A stretch of 64,000 nt of DNA from Microbispora rosea (GTDB lineage: Bacteria; Actinomycetota; Actinomycetes; Streptosporangiales; Streptosporangiaceae), in contig NZ_FTNI01000018.1 of the NCBI RefSeq assembly GCF_900156315.1, positions 62,001 to 126,000 on the forward strand. The letters are read 5' to 3'. Shown here piece by piece: positions 40,111 through 50,000 of the stretch; within the stretch, counting starts at the first letter, position 1; every line of letters begins with the position of its first letter. A program made the translations under genes and the position numbers. The notes under the pieces are model-generated. The model had not been told where the DNA came from. It saw only the letters and a program-made list of their open reading frames with translations, and did not search any database.

Positions 40111-43100
40111 ATGTCGAGGATTGACGGGCCACTCGGTGACGCCCTGCTCGGGCTGGGACGTCACCTGCGCCGCGGCGAGGTGTCGCCGGACCTGCGCACG
40201 CTCCACCAGGTCGGCGGGCGGCAGGGCGACGTGTTCTACCGGGACCGGTGGAGCCACGACAAGGTGGTGCGGTCGACGCACGGGGTGAACTGCACCGGGT
40301 CGTGCTCCTGGAAGGTGTACGTCAAGGACGGCATCATCACCTGGGAGGCCCAGCAGACCGACTACCCCAGCGTGGGGGACGACCGGCCCGAATACGAGCC
40401 GCGCGGTTGCCCGCGCGGCGCGGCCTTCTCCTGGTACACCTACTCGCCGACGCGGGTGCGCTATCCGTACGCGAGGGGCGTGCTGGTGGAGATGTACCGC
40501 GAGGCGAAGGCACGGCTGGGCGACCCGGTGGCGGCCTGGGCGGAGATCACGACCGATCCCGTCAAGCGCCGCCGCTACCAGGAGGTCCGCGGCAGGGGCG
40601 GGCTCGTCCGCGTCTCCTGGGACGAGGCCGCCGAGATCGTCGCCGCCGCGCACGTGCACACGATCAAGGCGTACGGGCCCGACCGGGTCGCGGGCTTCTC
40701 GCCGATCCCGGCCATGTCGATGGTCTCCCACGCCGTGGGCGCGCGGTTCGTTTCGCTGCTCGGCGGCACGATGCTGTCGTTCTATGACTGGTACGCCGAC
40801 CTGCCGGTGGCCTCGCCGCAGGTGTTCGGCGACCAGACCGACGTGCCGGAGTCGGCGGACTGGTGGGACGCCTCCTACCTGATGCTGTGGGGCTCCAACG
40901 TCCCGGTCACCCGCACTCCCGACGCCCACTACATGGCCGAGGCCCGCTATCGGGGGCAGAAGGTCGTCGTCATGGCCCCCGACTACAACGACGCGGCCAA
41001 GTTCGCCGACGAGTGGCTGTCCCCGCACCCCGGCACGGACGGCGCCCTGGCCATGGCGATGGGCCACGTGATCCTCCGGGAGTTCTTCGTGGAGCGGGAG
41101 ACGCCCCGCTTCCTCGACTACGTGAAGCGCTACACCGATCTGCCCTTCCTGGTGCGGCTGCGCGAGCACGACGGGGCGTACGTGCCGGACAAGTTCCTCA
41201 CCTCGGCCGACCTGGGCGAGGAGGGCGAGGACGCCGCCTTCAAAACGGTGCTGCTGGACTCCCACGACGGCGAACCGATGGTGCCGGGCGGCTCGCTCGG
41301 CTTCCGGTTCTCCGCCGAGGGCGAGGGCCGCTGGAACCTCGACCTCGGCGAGGTGGATCCGGTGCTCACCCTGGCCGGCCAGGGGGAGGCGGCCGAGGTG
41401 GCGCTGCCCCGGTTCGACGACAGGTTCGACGGCGGGTTCGACGGCCCCGGCGCGGGAGTGATGCGCCGGGGCGTGCCCGCCCGGCGCGTCGGCGGACATC
41501 TGGTGACCACGGTCTTCGATCTGATGCTCGCGCAGTACGGCGTGGCCCGCGACGGGCTGCCGGGGGAGTGGCCGTCCGGCTACGACGACCCGGCGCAGCC
41601 GTACACCCCCGCCTGGCAGGAGGCGATCACCTCGGTGCCGGCGGACGCGGCGGCGCGCATCGCGCGCGAGTTCGCCCGCAACGCCGAGGAGTCCGGCGGT
41701 CGATCGATGATCATCCTGGGTGCGGGGACCAACCACTGGTTCCACTCCGACACGATGTACCGGGCGTTCCTGGCGCTGGTCACACTGACCGGCTGCCAGG
41801 GCGTCAACGGCGGAGGCTGGGCGCACTACGTCGGGCAGGAGAAGTGCCGCCCGGTCACCGGATGGGCGCAGCTTGCCTCCGGGCTCGACTGGGCCCGCCC
41901 GCCCCGGCAGATGATCGGCACGGCCTACTGGTATCTGCACACCGACCAGTGGCGCTACGACGAGCACACCGCCGACGTGGTGGCCTCACCGCTCGGCGGC
42001 GGGACGTTCGCGGGGAGGACCAGCGCCGATCTGCTCGCCCAGTCCGCGCGGATGGGATGGATGCCGTCCTATCCCACCTTCGACCGCAACCCGCTCGACC
42101 TGGCCGACGAGGCCGAGCGCGCCGGCCGGGAAACCGGTGCGTACGTGGTGGAGGAGGTGCGCGCGGGCCGCCTCGGCTTCGCCTGCGAGGATCCCGACGC
42201 GCCGGAGAACTGGCCGCGGGTGCTCACCGTGTGGCGGGCCAACCTGCTCGGCTCCTCGGCGAAGGGCAACGAGTTCTTCCTCCGCCATCTGCTCGGCGCC
42301 TCCGACGCCGTGCGGGCGGAGGAGAACGGCCGCGACCGGCGGCCCGGCGACGTCAGCTGGCGGGACGAGGCGCCCCGGGGCAAGCTCGACCTGCTGCTGT
42401 CGCTGGACTTCCGGATGACCTCGACCACGTTGTTCTCCGACATCGTGCTCCCCGCGGCCACCTGGTATGAGAAGCACGACCTGTCGTCCACCGACATGCA
42501 CCCCTTCGTGCACGCGTTCACCCCGGCGATCGACCCGCCGTGGCAGACCCGGACGGACTTCGCCGCCTTCCACTCCATCGCCCGGGCGTTCGGTGCGCTG
42601 GCCCGCGACCACCTGGGCGTGCGCCGGGACGTCGTCGCAGTGCCGCTGCTCCACGACACGCCCGACGAGATGGCCAGCCCGCATGGACGGGTGCGCGATT
42701 GGCGGCAGACCGGCGAGGCGCCGGTGCCGGGCCGTACGTTCCCGAAGATCGTGGTGGTCGAGCGGGACTACGGCGCGATCGCCGACAAGCTGGCCGCGCT
42801 CGGCCCGCTCGCCGAGCGTCTGGGCGCCACGACCAAGGGCGTCACGTTCGACGTCGCGGCGGAGGTCGGACGGCTGGGCCGGGTGAACGGGACCGTGCGC
42901 GGGGGAGCGGCCGACGGCCGGCCCTCGCTCGCGACCGACGTCGCGATGTGCGAGACGATCCTCGCGCTGTCCGGCACCACCAACGGCAGGCTGGCGGCCC
43001 AGGGGTTCGCGACCCTGGCCCGCCGCACCGGCACCGACCTCGGCGGACTGGCCGACGAGCATCGGCGGATCACCTTCGCCGACACGCAGGCGCGGCCGAC

Positions 43101-43779
43101 ACCGGTGATCACCTCGCCGGAGTGGTCGGGCAGCGAGACCGGCGGCAGGCGCTACTCCGCCTTCACCATCAACGTCGAGCACCGAAAGCCCTGGCACACG
43201 CTCACCGGCCGCCAGCACTTCTACCTCGACCACGATTGGATGCAGGAGGCCGGGGAGGCGCTGCCCGTCTACCGGCCGCCGCTCAACGCCGCCGCCCTCG
43301 CCACGGGACCGGGCGCGGAGGACGGCATCGTGGTGCGCTACCTCACTCCGCATTCCAAGTGGTCGATCCATTCGGAGTATCAGGACAACCTGCTGATGCT
43401 GACGCTGTCGCGAGGCGGCCCGACGATCTGGATGAGCCCGGCCGACGCGGCGCGCGCGGGCATCGGCGACAACGACTGGGTCGAGGCGGTCAACCGCAAC
43501 GGCGTGGTCGTCGCGCGGGCCGTGGTCTCCCACCGCATGCCCGCGGGGACCGTGTACATGTACCACGCACAGGAGCGCGTGGTGGACGTGCCGAAGAGCG
43601 AGACCTCCGGACGCCGCGGCGGCATCCACAACAGCCTCACCCGCCTGCTGATCAAGCCCACCCATCTGATCGGCGGGTACGCGCAGCTCAGCTTCGCGTT
43701 CAACTATCTCGGGCCGACCGGTCACCAGCGGGACGAGGTCACGGTGATCCGCCGCCGCACCCAGGAGGTGGACTACTGA
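40111..43779 (+). CDS. narG: Respiratory nitrate reductase alpha subunit
   Basis: From ATG 40111 (GAGGAA upstream) the protein has 1222 residues. THGVNCTGSCSWKVYVKDG provides the His and Cys ligands of the FS0 cluster, with the fourth at PRGCPRG. The Mo-ligand aspartate is in SFYDWYADLP. Length and motifs are those of a full membrane-bound, cytoplasm-facing NarG that reduces nitrate to nitrite with a bis-MGD cofactor. It is the first structural gene of narGHJI and follows narK directly. Confidence 0.97.
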   Translation: MSRIDGPLGDALLGLGRHLRRGEVSPDLRTLHQVGGRQGDVFYRDRWSHDKVVRSTHGVNCTGSCSWKVYVKDGIITWEAQQTDYPSVGDDRPEYEPRGCPRGAAFSWYTYSPTRVRYPYARGVLVEMYREAKARLGDPVAAWAEITTDPVKRRRYQEVRGRGGLVRVSWDEAAEIVAAAHVHTIKAYGPDRVAGFSPIPAMSMVSHAVGARFVSLLGGTMLSFYDWYADLPVASPQVFGDQTDVPESADWWDASYLMLWGSNVPVTRTPDAHYMAEARYRGQKVVVMAPDYNDAAKFADEWLSPHPGTDGALAMAMGHVILREFFVERETPRFLDYVKRYTDLPFLVRLREHDGAYVPDKFLTSADLGEEGEDAAFKTVLLDSHDGEPMVPGGSLGFRFSAEGEGRWNLDLGEVDPVLTLAGQGEAAEVALPRFDDRFDGGFDGPGAGVMRRGVPARRVGGHLVTTVFDLMLAQYGVARDGLPGEWPSGYDDPAQPYTPAWQEAITSVPADAAARIAREFARNAEESGGRSMIILGAGTNHWFHSDTMYRAFLALVTLTGCQGVNGGGWAHYVGQEKCRPVTGWAQLASGLDWARPPRQMIGTAYWYLHTDQWRYDEHTADVVASPLGGGTFAGRTSADLLAQSARMGWMPSYPTFDRNPLDLADEAERAGRETGAYVVEEVRAGRLGFACEDPDAPENWPRVLTVWRANLLGSSAKGNEFFLRHLLGASDAVRAEENGRDRRPGDVSWRDEAPRGKLDLLLSLDFRMTSTTLFSDIVLPAATWYEKHDLSSTDMHPFVHAFTPAIDPPWQTRTDFAAFHSIARAFGALARDHLGVRRDVVAVPLLHDTPDEMASPHGRVRDWRQTGEAPVPGRTFPKIVVVERDYGAIADKLAALGPLAERLGATTKGVTFDVAAEVGRLGRVNGTVRGGAADGRPSLATDVAMCETILALSGTTNGRLAAQGFATLARRTGTDLGGLADEHRRITFADTQARPTPVITSPEWSGSETGGRRYSAFTINVEHRKPWHTLTGRQHFYLDHDWMQEAGEALPVYRPPLNAAALATGPGAEDGIVVRYLTPHSKWSIHSEYQDNLLMLTLSRGGPTIWMSPADAARAGIGDNDWVEAVNRNGVVVARAVVSHRMPAGTVYMYHAQERVVDVPKSETSGRRGGIHNSLTRLLIKPTHLIGGYAQLSFAFNYLGPTGHQRDEVTVIRRRTQEVDY

Positions 43780-43886
43780 TGCGCGAGCGAACCCGACCCA
43801 GTGAGCGGAGTGGTCGGCCGAGGCTCTGTTCGATGGGCGAGCCTCCGGCACGACAGGTCGCCCGCGTAGTGAACGAGGAGTGGTGA
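43779..43886 (+). CDS. Possible 35-aa ORF between narG and narH
   Basis: An ATG overlapping the narG stop (TGATG) opens a 36-codon frame (MRERTRPSERSGRPR...ARVVNEEW) that ends 7 bases before narH. The peptide is basic and without motif. The unusually long narG-narH gap invites it, but it may only be intergenic sequence kept open by overlap. Low confidence. Confidence 0.25.
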   Translation: MRERTRPSERSGRPRLCSMGEPPARQVARVVNEEW

Positions 43887-43893
43887 GCGACAG

Positions 43894-45549
43894 ATGACAC
43901 GTGTGATGGCCCAGCTCGCGATGGTGATGAACCTGGACAAGTGCATCGGCTGCCACACCTGCTCGGTCACCTGCAAGCAGGCATGGACCAACCGGGCCGG
44001 CACCGAGTACGTCTGGTTCAACAACGTCGAGACCCGGCCCGGCCAGGGCTACCCCCGAACCTATGAGGACCAGGACAAGTGGAAGGGCGGCTGGGAGCTC
44101 AACCGGCGGGGCCGGCTCCAGCTCAGAGCCGGCGGACGGCTGAAGAAGCTGCTGACCATCTTCGCCAACCCGCTCATGCCGTCCATCGGCGACTACTACG
44201 AGCCCTGGACCTACGACTACGACCGCCTGTTCTCCGCGCCGGTCACCGAGGACACGCCGGTCGCCCGGCCCCGCTCGCTCATCACCGGCGAGCCGACGAA
44301 GATCAAGTGGAGTGCCAACTGGGACGACGACCTTGCCGGCGCACCCGAGCTTGCCCCCGCCGATCCGGTGCTGCGCAAGATGTCCGACCAGGTCAAGCTC
44401 GAATTCGAGCGGGCCTTCATGTTCTACCTGCCGCGCATCTGCGAGCACTGTCTCAACCCGTCGTGCGTCGCCTCCTGCCCCTCCGGCGCCATGTACAAGC
44501 GCTCCGAGGACGGCATCGTGCTGGTGGACCAGGACCGCTGCCGAGGCTGGCGGATGTGCGTCACCGGCTGCCCGTACAAGAAGGTGTACTTCAACCACCG
44601 CACCGGCAAGGCCGAGAAGTGCACCTTCTGCTACCCGAGGGTCGAGGTCGGCATCCCGACCGTGTGCTCGGAGACCTGTGTCGGCCGGCTGCGCTACATC
44701 GGGCTCGTCCTCTACGACGCCGACCGCGTCGCGGAGGCCGCGTCCACGCCGGACGAGAAGGCCCTGTACGAGGCGCAGAAGAGCGTCATGCTCGACCCCC
44801 GCGACCCCGAGGTGATCGCCGCGGCGCGGGCCTCCGGCATTCCCGAGGACTGGCTGGAGGCGGCCCGCAACTCCCCGATCCACAAGCTGATCTTCGACTA
44901 CGGCGTGGCGCTGCCGCTGCATCCCGAATATCGGACCATGCCGATGGTCTGGTACATCCCGCCCCTGTCGCCCGTGGTCGACGTGCTGCGTGAGACCGGT
45001 CACGACGGCGAGCGGGCCGGCAACCTGTTCGGCGCCATCGACGCGCTGCGCATCCCGATCGGCTACCTGGCCGAGCTGTTCTCCGCCGGCGACCCCGAGC
45101 CCGTACGCGCGGTGCTGCGCCGCCTGGCCGCCATGCGGTCGTACATGCGGGGGATCAACCTCGCGGGGGAGCGCGACGAGTCCATCCCCGCCGCCGTGGG
45201 TCTCAAGGGTGGCGAGATCGAGGAGATGTACCGGCTGCTGGCCATCGCCCCCTACGGCGAGCGGTACGTCATCCCCAAGGCGCACGCCGAGCAGGGCGCA
45301 CAGCTGGAGGAGCTCGCCACCGGGTGCAGTCTCGACTACGACGGCGGCCCCGGCATGGGCGGCCCCTTCGGCGAGGCGTCAGGACCGCCGGCCCCCGTGG
45401 CGGTGGAGAACTTCCACGCGCTGAGGGAACGGCAGTCAACCGGCGAACTGGACCGGGCGGACGAGCTGCGCGGCCGGGTCAACCTGCTCAACTGGGACGG
45501 CAAGGGGACCCCCGACGGGCTGTTCCCCAAGCGGAAGGACGAGTCATGA
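43894..45549 (+). CDS. narH: Respiratory nitrate reductase beta subunit
   Basis: The 551-residue protein begins with MVMNLDKCIGCHTCSVTCKQ, the first ferredoxin-type cluster site. ICEHCLNPSCVASCPSGA and CRGWRMCVTGCPYKK follow (the Trp in CRGWRMC marks the [3Fe-4S] cluster), then EKCTFCYPRVEVGIPTVC. It passes electrons from NarI to NarG. The C-terminus is a little longer than in E. coli, as in other actinobacteria. Its stop overlaps narJ (ATGA). Confidence 0.96.
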   Translation: MTRVMAQLAMVMNLDKCIGCHTCSVTCKQAWTNRAGTEYVWFNNVETRPGQGYPRTYEDQDKWKGGWELNRRGRLQLRAGGRLKKLLTIFANPLMPSIGDYYEPWTYDYDRLFSAPVTEDTPVARPRSLITGEPTKIKWSANWDDDLAGAPELAPADPVLRKMSDQVKLEFERAFMFYLPRICEHCLNPSCVASCPSGAMYKRSEDGIVLVDQDRCRGWRMCVTGCPYKKVYFNHRTGKAEKCTFCYPRVEVGIPTVCSETCVGRLRYIGLVLYDADRVAEAASTPDEKALYEAQKSVMLDPRDPEVIAAARASGIPEDWLEAARNSPIHKLIFDYGVALPLHPEYRTMPMVWYIPPLSPVVDVLRETGHDGERAGNLFGAIDALRIPIGYLAELFSAGDPEPVRAVLRRLAAMRSYMRGINLAGERDESIPAAVGLKGGEIEEMYRLLAIAPYGERYVIPKAHAEQGAQLEELATGCSLDYDGGPGMGGPFGEASGPPAPVAVENFHALRERQSTGELDRADELRGRVNLLNWDGKGTPDGLFPKRKDES

Positions 45550-46181
45550 CCGATCGTGCGGTGCACCTGACCGCCTCGGTGCTGCTGTCGTATCCGGACG
45601 AGCGGCTGATCGAGGCGCTGCCGCTGCTGAACTCCACGGTGGCGCAGCTCGGGCCGGGCGAGCCGGCCAGGCGGCTGGCCGCCTTCCTCGACCACGTGGC
45701 CGCCACCCCGCTGCCGGAGCTGGCCGAGCACTACGTGGCCACATTCGACCTCAAGCGCCGCTGCTGCCCCTATCTGACCTACTACACCTACGGCGACACC
45801 CGGCGGCGCGGGATGGCCCTGCTGCGCTTCAAGCACGCCTACCAGGCGGCGGGGTTCGAGATCGCCGACGAGCTGCCCGACCACCTGGGCGTCGTGTGCG
45901 AGCTGTCCGGGCGGGGCGCCACCGAACAGGCGGTGCGGCTGCTGCGCGAGCACCGGGCCGGTGTCGAGACGCTGCTGCGCGCCCTGGGCGAGGAGTACTC
46001 GCCGTACGCCGACGTCGTGGCGGCGGTGCTGGCGACGCTGCCCCCACCGACCGAGCGGGAGCGCCGTGCCGCGCTGCGGATGGCCGAGGAGGGACCGCCG
46101 GCCGAGGAGGTCGGCCTGGAGTCGTACGGGCATGAGGCTTTCGTCCCGGTGCAGGCCGGGACGCCGGGAGGATCGCGGTGA
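45546..46181 (+). CDS. narJ: Nitrate reductase assembly chaperone
   Basis: The 211-residue all-helical protein of the TorD/NarJ family has the characteristic YVATFDLKRRCCPYLTYYTYGDTRRRG stretch seen in pieces (YVATFDLKRRC, YLTYYTYGDTRRRG). It inserts the Mo cofactor into NarG before membrane binding. The start ATG 45546 overlaps narH and the stop overlaps narI. Confidence 0.93.
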   Translation: MTDRAVHLTASVLLSYPDERLIEALPLLNSTVAQLGPGEPARRLAAFLDHVAATPLPELAEHYVATFDLKRRCCPYLTYYTYGDTRRRGMALLRFKHAYQAAGFEIADELPDHLGVVCELSGRGATEQAVRLLREHRAGVETLLRALGEEYSPYADVVAAVLATLPPPTERERRAALRMAEEGPPAEEVGLESYGHEAFVPVQAGTPGGSR

Positions 46182-46912
46182 ACGCGCTCGACGTGACTCT
46201 GTGGGTGGTCGCCCCCTACGTGGCCTTGACGGTCTTCGTTCTGGGCCACGTCTGGCGATACCGCTACGACAAGTTCGGCTGGACGACCCGCTCGTCCCAG
46301 ATGTACGAGTCGCGGCTGCTGCGGATCGGCAGCCCGCTGTTCCACTTCGGCGTCCTGGTCGTGGCGCTCGGTCACGTGGGGGGTCTGGTGATACCCAAGA
46401 CCTGGACCGAGGCGGTGGGGGTGAGCGAGCACGCCTACCATCTCACGGCGGTCGTGCTCGGCACGGTCGCGGGGATCTGCACGGTCGCCGGCCTGGCGAT
46501 CCTCGTCTATCGCCGCCGCACGGTCGGCCCGGTGTTCACCGCCACCACCCGCAACGACAAGCTGATGTACGCGCTGCTCGCCATGACGATCGCGCTCGGG
46601 CTGACCGCGACGGTCATGGCCAACATCGTCGGCGGCGGCTACGACTACCGCACCACCATCTCGCCCTGGTTCCGGTCGGTTTTCTACTTCCAGCCGGATG
46701 GTGACCTGATGGCGGCCGCGCCGATCCTGTTCAAGCTGCACGCGCTCAGCGCGATCGTCCTGTTCGCCGTCTGGCCGTTCACCCGGCTGGTGCACATGCT
46801 GACCGCCCCCGTCGGATACCTGACCCGCCCGTACATCGTCTACCGAAGCCGGGACGACCACGCCGGGTCGCGCCCGCCCCGCCGCGGCTGGGAGCCCGCG
46901 GGCCGCCCCTGA
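46178..46912 (+). CDS. narI: Respiratory nitrate reductase gamma subunit (cytochrome b)
   Basis: GTG 46178 overlaps the narJ stop; 244 residues with five helices. Haem-ligand histidines are visible in SPLFHFGVLVVALGHVGGL and late in FKLHALSA and TRLVHMLTAPVGY. It takes electrons from menaquinol and passes them to NarH. This completes the nar operon. Confidence 0.94.
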   Translation: MNALDVTLWVVAPYVALTVFVLGHVWRYRYDKFGWTTRSSQMYESRLLRIGSPLFHFGVLVVALGHVGGLVIPKTWTEAVGVSEHAYHLTAVVLGTVAGICTVAGLAILVYRRRTVGPVFTATTRNDKLMYALLAMTIALGLTATVMANIVGGGYDYRTTISPWFRSVFYFQPDGDLMAAAPILFKLHALSAIVLFAVWPFTRLVHMLTAPVGYLTRPYIVYRSRDDHAGSRPPRRGWEPAGRP

Positions 46913-47043
46913 CCGTCGGAACGACTTCGGGCAGGGCCCGGGGTGCCGCGGCGGCGCAACCGGCGACTGACGGGTGCCCGACCAGCCATATGGTCGTGGG
47001 TTCGCTCACCGTCGCCGGCCCCGGCACTCGGAGCGATGAACTG

Positions 47044-47745
47044 TCATCGGTGGCGCCAGGTGTGGGTGTCGTCATCCTCCCACTCCAAGCGGTCGATCAC
47101 GTCCACCACACCGTTGACACCGCGGGCCAGCCGGGCTGCCGTCAGCGCGTCGCTGCGCCAGTGCAGGCGACCGGTCAGCGTCACGACGCCCTGGTCGACC
47201 GTCACGGTCACCATGGCCAGGTCGCCGAAGAGGGAACGGCCGAAGGTGTCGACCGTGATCTCGCGGGCGATGTCGGCGTCCGGACGGGTGAAGACCCGCA
47301 GCAGGTCGTGCCGGCCGACCATGCCCTCGAGCCTGCCGTCCGGCCCGAGGACCGGCAGGTGCGTGACGCCGTGCCGGTCCATGAGCCGGATGGCGAACAC
47401 CACCGCCGTTCCCGGGCCGACCGTGACGGCCGGGGACGTCATCAGCTCGGCGGCCGTGTCACCGCGCGACTTCTCGCGCCATCCGCGCCCCGCCCGGCCG
47501 AACAGGCGCCGCAGCCGGGCGCGCAACGGCGGCCGGTAGCCCTCGTGGGCGTACTGCTCCTTGAACTCCTCCTTGAGCAACAGGTCCGCGTCCGTGACGA
47601 CGCCGATGACCCGGTCGTCGGCGTCGACCACGGGCACGGCGCCCAGGTCCGCGGCGATCAGCACCTGGGCGACTGTCTTGAACGGCATGCCGCCCTCTAC
47701 GACGGGCACGTCGCGGGCCATGACCTGGGCGACCTTCACACGCAT
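47044..47745 (-). CDS. CBS-pair and BON domain protein
   Basis: The 233-residue protein has two CBS motifs (VMARDVPVVEGGMPFKTVAQ ... VPVVDADDRVIGVVTDADLL, and ELMTSPAVTV ... LPVLGPDGRLEGMVGRHDLL), separated by a basic linker, and a C-terminal BON domain (GVVTLTGRLHWRSDALTAAR). CBS pairs bind adenine nucleotides; BON domains bind membranes. Proteins of this architecture are common in actinobacterial DosR/OsdR-type dormancy clusters. It is divergent from the GAPDH gene. Confidence 0.88.
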   Translation of the reverse strand: MRVKVAQVMARDVPVVEGGMPFKTVAQVLIAADLGAVPVVDADDRVIGVVTDADLLLKEEFKEQYAHEGYRPPLRARLRRLFGRAGRGWREKSRGDTAAELMTSPAVTVGPGTAVVFAIRLMDRHGVTHLPVLGPDGRLEGMVGRHDLLRVFTRPDADIAREITVDTFGRSLFGDLAMVTVTVDQGVVTLTGRLHWRSDALTAARLARGVNGVVDVIDRLEWEDDDTHTWRHR

Positions 47746-47820
47746 CTCTTCCTCCTCGTGACACCTCCTTCATCCCATCGCACCACCCCGCGCGGGCGGA
47801 GAGGCGGAAGGCCTTCGCGC

Positions 47821-47838
47821 GGGGGCTGTTGCGCCCCC
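47821..47838. other. Hairpin GGGGGC-TGTTGC-GCCCCC in the divergent gap
   Basis: A perfect 6-bp GC stem lies between the CBS-BON and GAPDH genes, about 80 bases from each start. It could be a regulatory or leader element. A perfect GAAGGCCTTC palindrome lies just before it. No DosR-like box is clear here. Confidence 0.3.
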
Positions 47839-47918
47839 GTCTGCGGCACTTACGCCTCTACGGCCGCTCCGTGCCGGTACGGACGATGGCGGTACAGCCA
47901 GCGCTGAGGAGGATCACC

Positions 47919-48905
47919 ATGAGGATCGGCATCAACGGGTTCGGCAGGATCGGCAGGGCCGTGCTGCGCCGCGCGCTGCCCATGGGCATCGAGGTTGTCG
48001 CGATCAACGACCTCGCGGACGCGGCGACTCTCGCCCATCTGCTCAGGTTCGACTCCACGCACGGCCCCCTCGGCGTGCCGGTGACCGCGAACGCTTCCTC
48101 CATCGACGTGGACGGCCGCTCCATCCCGGTCACCGCGCGCAGCGACCCCGCGCACATCGACTGGGCCGCGTACGGCGCCGACCTGGTGATCGAGGCCACC
48201 GGCAGGTTCCGCACGCGGGACGACGCGGCCCGCCACCTCAAGGGCGGCGCCCGCCGCGTGCTCATCTCCGCGCCCGGCAGGAGCGTGGACGTCACGATCG
48301 TCCCCGGCGTCAACGACGCGGCCTACGACCCCCGCCGCCACGAGATCGTCTCGATGGCCTCCTGCACCACCAACTGCGTGGCCCCGATGGTGAAGGTGCT
48401 GCACGAGAACTTCGGCCTCGTGCGCGGCTTCATGACGACCGTGCACGCGTACACCGCCGACCAGCGGCTGCTGGACGCCCCTCACAAGGACCCCCGCAGG
48501 GCCCGCTCGGCCGCCGTGAACATCGTCCCGACCACGACCGGGGCCGCCCGGATGGTCGGCGAGGTGCTGCCCGAGCTCGCGGGCCGGCTGGACGGCGTCG
48601 CGCTGCGCGTCCCCGTCGAGGACGGCTCGCTCACCGACCTCGCCGTGGTGCTGTCCCGCCCCGTGGGGGTTCAGGAGGTCAACCGGGCCTTCGCCGACGC
48701 CGCCGACCGGGAGCTGAAGGGCGTGCTGCGCTACAGCACCGACCCGATCGTGTCCCGCGACATCGTGGGCGACCCCGCCTCCTGCGTGTTCGACTCCGCG
48801 CTCACCCAGGCGGACGGCGAGCTGGTGAAGGTCTTCGGCTGGTACGACAACGAGTGGGGCTACGCCAACCGGCTCGTCGAGACGGCCGCCCGCATGGCCG
48901 AGTGA
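47919..48905 (+). CDS. gap: Glyceraldehyde-3-phosphate dehydrogenase
   Basis: From ATG 47919 (GAGGAGG upstream) the protein has 328 residues. GINGFGRIGRAVLR binds NAD, ASCTTNCVAP holds the catalytic Cys, HAYTADQRLLDAPHKDPRRAR is the phosphate-binding loop, and WYDNEWGYA is at the C-terminus. It is a full type I enzyme and probably a second, condition-specific copy for glycolysis under hypoxia, given its neighbours. Confidence 0.95.
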   Translation: MRIGINGFGRIGRAVLRRALPMGIEVVAINDLADAATLAHLLRFDSTHGPLGVPVTANASSIDVDGRSIPVTARSDPAHIDWAAYGADLVIEATGRFRTRDDAARHLKGGARRVLISAPGRSVDVTIVPGVNDAAYDPRRHEIVSMASCTTNCVAPMVKVLHENFGLVRGFMTTVHAYTADQRLLDAPHKDPRRARSAAVNIVPTTTGAARMVGEVLPELAGRLDGVALRVPVEDGSLTDLAVVLSRPVGVQEVNRAFADAADRELKGVLRYSTDPIVSRDIVGDPASCVFDSALTQADGELVKVFGWYDNEWGYANRLVETAARMAE

Positions 48906-48982
48906 CAGTCCGAGCAGCCCCGGATACGAGGCTCGCGGCGGCGCAAGCCGGACGCTGGAGCCCCGGTGGAGAGGAGAAGACA

Positions 48983-49993
48983 ATGCGTGCAGCGATGGTC
49001 ACCCGATTCGATGGCCCGATCGAGATCCGTGACGTTCCGGTCCCGGAGCTGCGACCCGGTCAGGTCCTGGTGCGTGTCGAGGCAAGCGGGCTGTGCCACA
49101 CCGATATTCACGCCGCCCGCGGGGACTGGCCGGTCAAGCCGGCTCTGCCGCTCACACCCGGGCATGAGGGCATCGGCGTGATCGAGCAGGTCGGCCCCGG
49201 CGTCACCGGCCGGGCCGTCGGGGAGCGGGTCGCGGTTCCGTGGCTGGGCTACGCGTGCGGCATCTGCGACTACTGCGTGAGCGGGCGGGAGACGCTCTGC
49301 GAGTCCCAGCTGAACACGGGCTACAGCCTGAACGGCTGCCATGCCGACTACGTCGCGGCCTATGCGGGCCATGTGGTCCTCGTGCCCGAAGCCGTGAGTT
49401 CGTTCGACGCCGCTCCGCTGACGTGCGCGGGAGTCACCACGTACAAGGCCGTCAAGGTGTCCGGGCTGCGCCCGGCCGAGCGTGCGGCGATCTTCGGCAT
49501 CGGCGGGCTGGGGCATCTGGCTCAGCAGTACGCGCAGATCTTCGGGGCCGAGACCGTCGCGGTCGACGTGACGGGCGAAAAGCTCCTCCTCGCCGGTGAA
49601 CTCGGCGCCACCCACGTCGTTAACGCCGCGGCCGAGGACCCGGTGGCCGCGATACGCCACCTCGGCGGTGCCGACGTGGCCGTCGTCCTGGCGGCCGATC
49701 CGGGCGTCCTGCAGCAGGCGCACGCGTCGCTGCGTCGTGGCGGGCGCCTGGTCCTGGTCTCGCTGCCCCGGGACAACGCGATGTCCCTGCCCATCTTCGA
49801 GACGGTGCTGGGCGGCATCAGCGTGATCGGGTCCATCGTCGGCACCCGCGCCGACCTGGCAGAGGTGTTCCGCCTGCACGCCGCCGGCCGCACCACGGTG
49901 AAGTACGAGATTCGCAAACTGGACGAGATCAACCAATGCGTCGAGGACGTCCTCGCCGGCCGAATCCCCGCCCGGCTGGTCTTCGAGCTGTGA
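48983..49993 (+). CDS. adhA: Zinc-dependent alcohol dehydrogenase
   Basis: From ATG 48983 (GAGGAG upstream) the protein has 336 residues. Catalytic zinc ligands are in GLCHTDIHAARGDW and PGHEGIG; the structural zinc site has four cysteines in ACGICDYCVSGRETLCESQ; the Rossmann segment is FGIGGLGHLAQQYA. It belongs to the AdhA/AdhT type that interconverts ethanol and acetaldehyde, useful for redox balance during oxygen shortage. Confidence 0.93.
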   Translation: MRAAMVTRFDGPIEIRDVPVPELRPGQVLVRVEASGLCHTDIHAARGDWPVKPALPLTPGHEGIGVIEQVGPGVTGRAVGERVAVPWLGYACGICDYCVSGRETLCESQLNTGYSLNGCHADYVAAYAGHVVLVPEAVSSFDAAPLTCAGVTTYKAVKVSGLRPAERAAIFGIGGLGHLAQQYAQIFGAETVAVDVTGEKLLLAGELGATHVVNAAAEDPVAAIRHLGGADVAVVLAADPGVLQQAHASLRRGGRLVLVSLPRDNAMSLPIFETVLGGISVIGSIVGTRADLAEVFRLHAAGRTTVKYEIRKLDEINQCVEDVLAGRIPARLVFEL

Positions 49994-50000
49994 GACGGTC

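Noticed and set aside
41986-45285. Leftward 1099-codon frame opposite narG/narH
   Set aside because: Pure antisense artefact of high G+C; narG and narH are certain.
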